A model generated the notes under the pieces. The model had not been told where the DNA came from. It did no database searches and was given only the letters and a program-made list of their open reading frames with translations. Position numbers and translations under genes: made by a program. Below are positions 56,663-63,162 of a stretch of DNA of 64,000 nt, piece after piece (position 1 is the first letter of the stretch; the number at the start of each line of letters is the position of its first letter). This stretch comes from Rhizobium rosettiformans W3 (GTDB lineage: Bacteria; Pseudomonadota; Alphaproteobacteria; Rhizobiales; Rhizobiaceae). Where the stretch lies: the NCBI RefSeq assembly GCF_004912135.1, contig NZ_STGU01000009.1, positions 124,001 to 188,000 on the forward strand. Direction: 5' to 3'.

Positions 56663-57627
56663 CGCCTGTTGTTGCTCCGCACCGCACCCTCGAACAGGCC
56701 TTCCTGGATGCGCTGGAAGAACTGGCGAACGATAGCACAGGCAGTTGGTGGCGTGACGTGCTCCAGCATCCCGACCTTGTTCTTGCCGTCCGGCGCAACT
56801 CCATCAACGCGTATCATAGAGGCGCGTCCATCTTTCGTATCGACTGGAAAGCCGGACAGGTTATCCCGTTCACCCACGCGAAATATCTCGTCAAACCCGC
56901 GCAGACCTATGTTGCGTTGGAGCGAGGTGAGTTCCAGTTCGATGCCCGCGACCTGCTTCAACAAACGTACTTGGGCATGGAAACTCTGAACGACATGTGC
57001 AGGGCCGCATCACGATATGCGGGGATGGAAAAGGCTGGCCTTCATCCCATGCTCGTTGGCAATCCCGATGTGATCGATGTAGAGATCGCCCTCACGCGCC
57101 TGTCCTCGCCGGGTGATGATGGCGATGAAGAGGTCGTTTCGTCAGACCGTACGCAAGACCGCATCGATGCGGCAATCGCAATGACGGACAAGAACGGTGT
57201 CCCGACAGTCCGCTTTTACGAAGCCAAGCACTTCACCAACTCGGCGCTGCGGGCCAGCGGCGACAACTTTCCTGATGTGGTTCGCCAGATCGCGGATTAC
57301 GAGAAGGCATTGAAAGCTTACCAAGCCCAGCTATCGGCAGGGTATCTGGAAACGGCAAAGGCGCTTATTCGCTTCAACGAGATGCGTGCCCAGGCATTCG
57401 GGGACAACTCCGTCCGTAGCCTTGCACCGGTTATCCACCAGATTGCCGAGACCGGACAAGCACCCGTTGTCGACACGCTTCCCCATCTCATCATCTACGG
57501 GTTCGACAGGGCGCAGCGGGATGACGATACATGGCAAGTGCATCTCGGGAAAGTGGAGAAGGTTCTTTCGCGCTCAAGGGTACGGGCCATCGGCAATCCA
57601 ACCCGAGCGACTGTGTTCAATCGGTAA
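56659..57627 (+). CDS. PD-(D/E)xK-like protein coupled to the beta-CASP nuclease
   Basis: A 322-aa protein of no family I know. Residues 168-192 read as a restriction-endonuclease-like core: D170 in DRIDAAIAM, then, 17 residues on, E188-A-K190 in RFYEAKHF. An N-terminal alpha/beta region and a helical C-terminal half (DYEKALKAYQAQ) surround it, and HLIIYGFD (about 276-283) could be a further strand. Its ATG overlaps the TGA of the beta-CASP gene, so stoichiometric co-production is expected. The nuclease assignment rests on one motif and needs structure prediction. Confidence 0.6.
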   Translation: MTPVVAPHRTLEQAFLDALEELANDSTGSWWRDVLQHPDLVLAVRRNSINAYHRGASIFRIDWKAGQVIPFTHAKYLVKPAQTYVALERGEFQFDARDLLQQTYLGMETLNDMCRAASRYAGMEKAGLHPMLVGNPDVIDVEIALTRLSSPGDDGDEEVVSSDRTQDRIDAAIAMTDKNGVPTVRFYEAKHFTNSALRASGDNFPDVVRQIADYEKALKAYQAQLSAGYLETAKALIRFNEMRAQAFGDNSVRSLAPVIHQIAETGQAPVVDTLPHLIIYGFDRAQRDDDTWQVHLGKVEKVLSRSRVRAIGNPTRATVFNR

Positions 57628-57654
57628 CAGTGGGACTTTCTTGCAATTTCGAGT

Positions 57655-57683
57655 CAATTCAAAACGGGCTGACGTGAATACGT
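57655..57683 (+). repeat. Duplicated intergenic element, copy A
   Basis: CAATTCAAA and GACGTGAATACGT (57671-57683) are identical to copy B at 59699-59727 with the same 16-base offset. The second block is an ACGT-GAAT-ACGT arrangement. It lies 32 bp before the 377-aa gene. Confidence 0.55.
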
Positions 57684-57714
57684 TGGGCGGTTCATCATCA
57701 GAGGGGGCCGCATT

Positions 57715-58848
57715 ATGAGAAATCACGATGGGAAGCCCATGAAAGTTGTCGTCTATTTTCGTCAGGCAGGCGGTGCCGTCGCCGAGACATATCCGCTCAT
57801 CACCCATTGGGCCGAAGACGAGGCTGAACAGCCCGTTCCCTTGTTTAGCCAGTTCGATACGGACGGGATGTCCGATGCGGGACCGGAAATTCTTGTCCAG
57901 CTTCACTCAGCCAATCGGTGGCTGAAGGAAAAGCGGGGTGTTGTCGTCGCAATCTTTACGGAATTGGAGGATGGTTCAGGCCGTCGCCCGTCCTATGGCG
58001 CTGCCCGGAAGGCAGCTGGCCGCGAGCGAGCCACTGTGCTGATCGCCACGACCAAGGCGTTCGCCGGACAACGTTTTTCGCCTATCTCGCAAGACGGGCT
58101 GGAAGTTATCCGTCTTGAAGACCCCGAAGAAGCAGCCCGAGACAAGTGGGCAAGGTCTAAGAACGTCGTGGTCTACCTTCGTGCACTCAGCAATCCGGTT
58201 GAAGCGCAAGCGATTCTGGAAAAGCAGCAACGCGAAATCGGCAAAATGCTGCGATCCGCTAATGTGCTGGCCGAGTTTGTGGAAACCGAACCGCTTGCTT
58301 CGGCAGAGCGCCCGCAACTTGAGCAGGCGCTTGCGCTTTGCCGTGAACAGAAGGCCCGGCTTTTCATCGGCACGACGGACGCCGTCGGAAACGGCGAGGC
58401 ATTCATGCCGGATTTCACCGACGTCCCCTATGAGGTCGCCTACCGAAAAGCTTATGAGTGGCCTGAGACAATCCCTCTGATGAACTGCCCGTTCCCCGTC
58501 GCCCTCTACTTCGGCAAGCAGTGGACGCATGGCTATGTGCCGCTCTACCTCGCCAATGCGACCGGGAGCGAACTGTTCGAGGTTGAGGTATCCGGCATCG
58601 GCACGACCGTCATCGACAGAGAGCATGTCGAAACCACGCCATCGAAGAAGGACATCGATTGCGTTTCATCCGGCACAGGCCGGCTGATCGAGGCTTATGA
58701 CGTCTATTTCGACGGGGACTTTCTGGTTTTCTACACCGTCGAGGCACGCGCCAGTGACGGCACCCGCTACAGGGGGCAGGCCGCGACCAAGGGCGTTCCC
58801 GGCAATCGTTGGCTTCGGATCGACCATTGGAAGCCGATTTCCGGCTGA
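57715..58848 (+). CDS. Tandem degenerate serine-recombinase-like protein
   Basis: A 377-aa protein with three parts. Residues 9-137 and 148-245 each resemble the serine-recombinase catalytic fold: VVVYFRQAG and VVVYLRALS at the first strand, ELEDGSGRRPSYGAARKAA and TEPLASAERPQLEQALALC at the E-x-R-P helix, and ATVLIATTKA and ARLFIGTTDA at the next strand. The nucleophile position after Y-x-R is not Ser in either copy and the usual downstream D-R-L-x-R is lost, so catalysis is unlikely. Residues 255-377 are strand-rich and unknown. GAGGGGG precedes the ATG; an inner ATG at 57739 is possible. Confidence 0.6.
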   Translation: MRNHDGKPMKVVVYFRQAGGAVAETYPLITHWAEDEAEQPVPLFSQFDTDGMSDAGPEILVQLHSANRWLKEKRGVVVAIFTELEDGSGRRPSYGAARKAAGRERATVLIATTKAFAGQRFSPISQDGLEVIRLEDPEEAARDKWARSKNVVVYLRALSNPVEAQAILEKQQREIGKMLRSANVLAEFVETEPLASAERPQLEQALALCREQKARLFIGTTDAVGNGEAFMPDFTDVPYEVAYRKAYEWPETIPLMNCPFPVALYFGKQWTHGYVPLYLANATGSELFEVEVSGIGTTVIDREHVETTPSKKDIDCVSSGTGRLIEAYDVYFDGDFLVFYTVEARASDGTRYRGQAATKGVPGNRWLRIDHWKPISG

Positions 58849-58872
58849 ACCCCTTCATTTCAGGATATCTCC

Positions 58873-59397
58873 ATGAACGTCCAGTTTATTCAGTCCTGGC
58901 GCGGGGCTTTGCTCATCGCCGCCATCGTTACCATTGGTGCTTCCGGTTATAAGGCCGTCTTCGGTCCGGATGCTGCTACGCGCATCGCCCAGGTTCGCGC
59001 TTCCAATATGCTTCCCGGAGGTCAGCCGACGCAGGAAATGTTCAGCAGACAGGTTGCGGCGGCGACCCCCTATGTCAGTGCGCGCATCACGCTTCGGCAG
59101 ATGACGCAGTATCTGGAAGGGCTGAACTACGAAATTTCCTGGGAGCCCGTCGATGTGGGTATTTTCGTGATGCGGGCAGGCGGCAAGGACCCTCTGACGC
59201 AGCAAAACGAAGAGTTTTCCATCCAGTTCATTGCCCTAGACGGACCGACGAAAAACGGGCGGGTCATCGGGTCATTTAACGGTCCCGCTGTTGGGGTCGA
59301 GGGGATGGCCTATAATCGGGCCATCATGTCGGAAGCAGAAATCGTCCAGTTCCTTCTATCGGTCGTTTCCGGCGTCTCACCCGCTCCGCTCCAATAG
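58873..59397 (+). CDS. Membrane-anchored hypothetical protein
   Basis: A 174-aa protein with one N-terminal transmembrane helix or uncleaved signal (about 8-27: WRGALLIAAIVTIGASGY). A mixed alpha/beta extracytoplasmic domain follows. No known motif. It starts 24 bp after the 377-aa gene and is probably co-transcribed. Such anchored proteins in defence loci sometimes deliver membrane damage, but nothing here shows that. Confidence 0.55.
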   Translation: MNVQFIQSWRGALLIAAIVTIGASGYKAVFGPDAATRIAQVRASNMLPGGQPTQEMFSRQVAAATPYVSARITLRQMTQYLEGLNYEISWEPVDVGIFVMRAGGKDPLTQQNEEFSIQFIALDGPTKNGRVIGSFNGPAVGVEGMAYNRAIMSEAEIVQFLLSVVSGVSPAPLQ

Positions 59398-59406
59398 GAC
59401 AGCATC

Positions 59407-59673
59407 ATGCTTGGCAACATCATCGATCACCGAACGGATCGCAGCACCCCAGAATGTGATGCCGTTTTTGAGCCCTCTGCCCATGACAACGCCAAAGGCC
59501 CGCACGGGCACCTCTGGTTCGTGTTAGAGGAAGCGGAGGCCGACCCTGCCTATTTCCATGTGCTGGATTCAGTCGATACGACGGTGCGGGAGGCGCTGCT
59601 GAGAGCCGAACGAGACTGGCAGTTTGCCGTCACCGTCTACCTCTACGACAAGGGAGCCAGACCTTTGGGATAG
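59407..59673 (+). CDS. Small hypothetical protein
   Basis: An 88-aa soluble protein, nine bases after the previous stop. It is rich in Asp/Glu/His at the start (DHRTDRSTPECDA, HDNAKGPHGHLWF), followed by two helices (DTTVREALLRAERDW) and strands (FAVTVYLYDKG). Family not recognised. Likely last gene of the operon that begins with the 377-aa gene. Confidence 0.5.
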   Translation: MLGNIIDHRTDRSTPECDAVFEPSAHDNAKGPHGHLWFVLEEAEADPAYFHVLDSVDTTVREALLRAERDWQFAVTVYLYDKGARPLG

Positions 59674-59698
59674 CGATCAACGACATGCGCATACACGG

Positions 59699-59727
59699 CA
59701 ATTCAAACAAGACGGACGTGAATACGT
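59699..59727 (+). repeat. Duplicated intergenic element, copy B
   Basis: Contains CAATTCAAA (59699-59707) and GACGTGAATACGT (59715-59727), matching copy A at 57655-57683 in sequence and spacing. It lies 62 bp before the 216-aa gene. Confidence 0.55.
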
Positions 59728-59788
59728 GGGCGCGGGCATTGCCTGAACGAGCCATACCACGAGAAACCATTGCAACGAGCGAGTTAAC

Positions 59789-60439
59789 ATGAGTTTGCTA
59801 CGGAACCCGATGACAAGAATGCTACCGGCCAAAGCGACCGGCTTGGTGGGAGCCCTGCTAGCCAGCGTGTTCATAGGCGGTCCGAGCACAGCAATGGAGC
59901 AACTGCCATTCAACGACGGCCTCTATGCCGCAGACACCAGGTTTTGCCTTTTGAGCGACGATCAGGCCGGTGAAGCTTATAGCGGTTGGATCGGGGTTTG
60001 GACCCGATCAATCTCGAAGAGCACCTACACCAACAATTTTGAGCTTCTTTGCGGAATACAAAAAGTCTCCCGAACAGGGCAAAGGGTCAAAGCGGTCGCT
60101 GAGTGCTCGGGAGAAGGCGACGACAGCCGTACAATCCTGGAGTTCAAAGCCGTTTCCCGCAACAGCTTCGTGATTGACGGCAAACGTTTCGATAGATGCG
60201 GTTCGGATGCGTCGATAGACACTCAAATCCCCACAACGGCTGAATTGGTCAAGCTGGCGGTAGAGGCGAATGCCGACTGTAGAGGGCTGGGCTCCCCGGA
60301 GGCAGACATTGCTTGCGCCAAGCGTGATCTACTTGATGGGTTCTTGTACGATCGGGGCATGTGCTCAACTGAGCCAGACTGGCCAGCTTCTCAGGAGATA
60401 TGGCACGTATGCCACGACATCCTTCGGAAGAGCGAGTAG
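59789..60439 (+). CDS. Exported cysteine-containing hypothetical protein
   Basis: A 216-aa protein with an N-terminal signal segment (about 16-36, GLVGALLASVFIGGPSTAM). Eight or so cysteines are spread through the mature part (RFCLL, LLCGI, AECSG, DRCGS, ADCRG, IACAK, GMCST, HVCHD), implying several disulfides in the periplasm. DIACAKRD resembles the C-terminal lysozyme-inhibitor-like motif C-A-x-R-D seen in small periplasmic proteins, but this is weak. It has its own upstream copy of the duplicated element. Last island gene before attR. Confidence 0.55.
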   Translation: MSLLRNPMTRMLPAKATGLVGALLASVFIGGPSTAMEQLPFNDGLYAADTRFCLLSDDQAGEAYSGWIGVWTRSISKSTYTNNFELLCGIQKVSRTGQRVKAVAECSGEGDDSRTILEFKAVSRNSFVIDGKRFDRCGSDASIDTQIPTTAELVKLAVEANADCRGLGSPEADIACAKRDLLDGFLYDRGMCSTEPDWPASQEIWHVCHDILRKSE

Positions 60440-60629
60440 CCGTTGATCATTACCGATGTGCTGGGCAAAATCGTGATGCGATCCTTCGCCCCTCTGGTTC
60501 CAGACGAGACAGATTGATCAGCCAGCCTCTTGCAGTGATCCAATTGACTGCTACAATTCTCAAACCATTTCCTATCGTGATGCACTGATTTCATTGAGTT
60601 TTTCAGACTTGAAAGCTGGCTGTGCAGGG
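60440..60629. other. Non-coding island end
   Basis: About 190 bp between the last island gene and attR. AT-richer than the core, with no gene, terminator or repeat that I can support. Confidence 0.5.
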
Positions 60630-60646
60630 TCCAGGTTCCCCAGCCA
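60630..60646 (+). other. attR core of island (17-bp direct repeat)
   Basis: An exact copy of the tRNA-Gln 3' end (TCCAGGTTCCCCAGCCA, including CCA) with no tRNA body before it. It marks the right end of the island and the start of older integrated DNA. Confidence 0.88.
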
Positions 60647-60716
60647 ATTCTCCCGAAAAGCCTTGATTCTCATGTTTTTCCATAGTGCCGGATCCCGTTT
60701 TGGCGTCATCGGCGAC

Positions 60717-60740
60717 CTGATGCCCAAAACTGATGCCCAA
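60717..60740. repeat. Direct repeats, 13-bp period, before integrase remnant
   Basis: CTGATGCCCAA at 60717-60727 and again at 60730-60740. Same period and position relative to att and integrase as the TGCTACAAA pair at 49485, so likely arm-type sites of a second, older element. Confidence 0.5.
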
Positions 60741-60791
60741 GCTGCAATCGGCATGGGGTGACCTTCGGGCCTGATTGAGGGTGTCTTCGTC

Positions 60792-61126
60792 ATGGCAGTC
60801 CGCCACGGGGTCGAAAATCTTGTCCGCCGGGGAAACATCTTCTACTGGCGGCCACGCATTCCAGCAGCCTTCATTCACTGCCAACCCGGCAGCCGACTTT
60901 CACTGACCCTTCATTGTTCTGATCATAGGAAGGCACAGATGATCGGCCACCGATCAAAACCGAGGGCTTCTCTTTGGGAGATCGCCTGCAGGAGCACCGG
61001 GCGATAAAAGGGTTCTCTGTCACGTATGTGCGAAATGCAGAGCAAGTGTCCAACTTGGATAATTTGCCGACAGCCTCGGCGGAAGAGACTACGGTACTCT
61101 CTCCATGCGCGGCCGCGCAATGCTAG
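60792..61126 (+). pseudogene. Remnant of a second tRNA-site integrase
   Basis: The first frame from ATG 60792 reads RHGVENLVRRGNIFYWRPRIPAAF and RLSLTLHCSDHRKAQMIG (about 4-50), the DUF6538-like N-terminus of rhizobial tyrosine integrases. It stops at 61007 after a frameshift; a second frame (FSLGDRLQEHRAIKGF and on) continues to a stop at 61126. The core-binding and catalytic domains are gone. Its location just right of attR indicates an earlier element at the same tRNA. Confidence 0.7.
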
Positions 61127-61363
61127 TGTGGCAAACTTGCCATCGAGAGAGGAGACGAGACATCAGAGTGGTGGCCTGCAACGCGAGCCTTTGGAAGCCG
61201 AAAGGCCTGACCGGTAATGTGGAGCTTAATAGCGGAAGCTATTTCTGCAGTGGGGCCGTGAGGAGACTGTCCGCTTCTGTCGCGCCAGGAACAAAAGCGG
61301 ACAACTCACATCTGCACCCTTAAAAGGGGCCTTGAGTCTGAACCTGAGGACGTCCGTCAAATT
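61127..61363. other. Non-coding stretch
   Basis: Between the integrase remnant and the compact recombinase. No gene is supported; GTCCGCTTCTG and AAAAGCGGAC form an imperfect inverted pair near 61265-61305, of unknown meaning. Confidence 0.4.
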
Positions 61364-61987
61364 TCAGTCCGCTCTGCCAGCTCTAGCGTACTCAATATCG
61401 ACGCCGAGATAACTGACTGTGTTCTCGATCTTGGTATGGCCAAGCAGGATCTGGATCGCTCGAAGATTGCCAGTGGCCTTGTAGATCATGGCAGCCTTCG
61501 TTCGCCGCAGGGAATGCGTACCGTAATCTTCCCGACGAAGCCCGATCGCCGTCACCCACTCATCGACCAGTCGGGCGTATTGCCGAGTGCTGAGATGATC
61601 AGCGTGGTCAACGCGACTGGGGAAGGCATAGTCATCGACTGTGCCTCCTCGCCGTTGAAGCCAGGCGAGCAGGCTAGCTCTGACCTCGTTCGTAATTTCG
61701 AACTGTACAGGGCGTCCCGTCTTCTGCTGGACGACCATCGCGCGAGTTCGAATGTCATGGCCCGTAACGAGCGTCCCAATTTTCAGCTTTACCAGATCGC
61801 AGCCGCGGAGCTTGCTGTCGATGGCGAGATCGAAAAGCGCCCGATCTCGCATCCTTCCTTCACGGTCGAGGAAGAAGCGGATCGCCCAGATCTGCCGCTG
61901 CTTCAGGGGCTTCTTGACGCCAACTTGCTTGCCTGCGTTCCAAGCCGGTCGACCCAGTGCGCCAGGATCATATTGTGAGATACCCAT
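61364..61987 (-). CDS. Compact tyrosine recombinase
   Basis: A 207-aa catalytic-domain-only recombinase. Residues: Arg in SKLRGCDLVKLK, Lys in VVQQKTGRP, the HSLRRTKA box, LGHTKIENTVSYLG with His and the nucleophile Tyr. All six catalytic positions are present. It lacks the N-terminal core-binding domain, as do many short rhizobial integrases annotated near plasmid or island boundaries. The ATG at 61987 fits (MGISQYDP); the frame is open 16 codons further. Target unknown; it is not adjacent to a tRNA. Confidence 0.85.
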   Translation of the reverse strand: MGISQYDPGALGRPAWNAGKQVGVKKPLKQRQIWAIRFFLDREGRMRDRALFDLAIDSKLRGCDLVKLKIGTLVTGHDIRTRAMVVQQKTGRPVQFEITNEVRASLLAWLQRRGGTVDDYAFPSRVDHADHLSTRQYARLVDEWVTAIGLRREDYGTHSLRRTKAAMIYKATGNLRAIQILLGHTKIENTVSYLGVDIEYARAGRAD

Positions 61988-62116
61988 TTCAGTTCTCCTA
62001 TGGCCACCATTGGCCAGAGGAAAAACGCAGAGCACTTGGTTCTATGAGGGGATTCAAGCAAACAGTCTGCTCTTATTGGGCGAACTATTGAAGCGCGCGA
62101 AGCCTTCAGTGACGAC

Positions 62117-62974
62117 CTACATCCGGTCCCTGAACTCTTTCACACTCATTCCAACCCATGATTTGAAAGTCCTTTGGAAATACGCGCTATCCTGAAAGCC
62201 CAGCCTGCTGGCGATTTCGTCGATGGGCATTTCTCTTGCGGCCAAGAGCAATCGTGCCCTTTCCATTCGACGTCGGAGCACGTGCTGGTATGGGGTCTCT
62301 CCGGTGGACGCCTTGAAGGCCCTGCTGAAATGGAACCGACTAAGGCCCGCGAGTTCAGCAAGGCTCGACAGGCTGAGATCTGAGCCAAGGTTCTCCTCGA
62401 TAAACTCGTCGATAAGAGCAAGAGGCGCTCTCCCAAGGGGCGACGGCTGTCTCAATGTCGGCATTGTTGCTTTGTGGATCGCCAAGATCGTGATCAGGCC
62501 CAGTGCTTCTTCGTATAGAGCATCAGAATGATCTCGCTTTAGCAGGCCGGCCCATTGGCGCAGGTATCCCGCGACCTCGTCGCTTCGGTAATAAACCTTT
62601 TCATCGACATGTCCGGCGAAGCGAGTGTCCAGCTCCTGCCGGATAACTGCCGGATCAAAATAGATAGCTGTGAACGAATTGTGCCGGCTCTGGAGTTCGG
62701 ACCAGCCGGTGACGCGTGCACCCCGCGGGACATAGGTCAGTGTGTGGCGGAGGTCACGGCGGTTGTCCTCCAATCCATCCCCTGCACGTATGCCCCCATC
62801 TTCCAGGACAATGTCATGGTAGGCGCAAAAATGGAGGTCGCTCGTCCAGTCGTAACTGAAAGCAACACCCAATTCTGGGCGAACATGCTCCACTGTGAAG
62901 CCCCTGAGCTTCCTTGCGTGACGTTGCGGCGAATGAGCCAACCCCTGAAGGGCAAGCAACTCATTTTGTTCCAT
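62117..62974 (-). CDS. AraC-family regulator
   Basis: A 285-aa transcription factor. The N-terminal cupin-like sensor half is diverse. The C-terminal double helix-turn-helix is clear: LSLSSLAELAGLSRFHFSRAFKASTGETPYQHVLRRRMERA (about 196-236) and EIASRLGFQDSAYFQRTFKSWVG (about 250-272). The divergent gene (63163) encodes a sensor protein, but 188 bp separate them and no link is shown. Unit is typical of accessory regions. Confidence 0.88.
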   Translation of the reverse strand: MEQNELLALQGLAHSPQRHARKLRGFTVEHVRPELGVAFSYDWTSDLHFCAYHDIVLEDGGIRAGDGLEDNRRDLRHTLTYVPRGARVTGWSELQSRHNSFTAIYFDPAVIRQELDTRFAGHVDEKVYYRSDEVAGYLRQWAGLLKRDHSDALYEEALGLITILAIHKATMPTLRQPSPLGRAPLALIDEFIEENLGSDLSLSSLAELAGLSRFHFSRAFKASTGETPYQHVLRRRMERARLLLAAREMPIDEIASRLGFQDSAYFQRTFKSWVGMSVKEFRDRM

Positions 62975-63162
62975 TTTTAGCGTAATCTTGCTTTCCTCAT
63001 GAAATTATTGCTACCTAGGACTCTATTCAAGTTGACGTGATCGGCGGGAGTGGATGGGACACAGCAACCACACGCTTTGCGACCCCGCTAGCCAATTCCC
63101 TTATCCAACGCCATCACTCTTACGTGATAACATCATCTGACCGCATATTTAGAGACCTTCTG

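Larger units (their letters stand above)
49403..60646. mobile_element. Genomic island integrated in tRNA-Gln
   Basis: An 11.2-kb element between perfect 17-bp repeats, with the integrase gene next to attL and reading inward. Cargo: HUH rolling-circle-like protein, PGN_0703-type nuclease, DUF2958, XRE regulator, beta-CASP nuclease with a coupled PD-(D/E)xK-like protein, a degenerate recombinase protein and three small proteins. No conjugation genes are seen, so if mobile it would be a mobilizable element or phage satellite. AT-rich intergenic stretches inside it contrast with the flanking core. Confidence 0.88.

Noticed and set aside
61364-62974. Right end of the tRNA-Gln island extended to include the compact recombinase and AraC gene
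   Set aside because: The 17-bp repeat at 60630 closes the island and no further copy of the core is seen up to 64,000.
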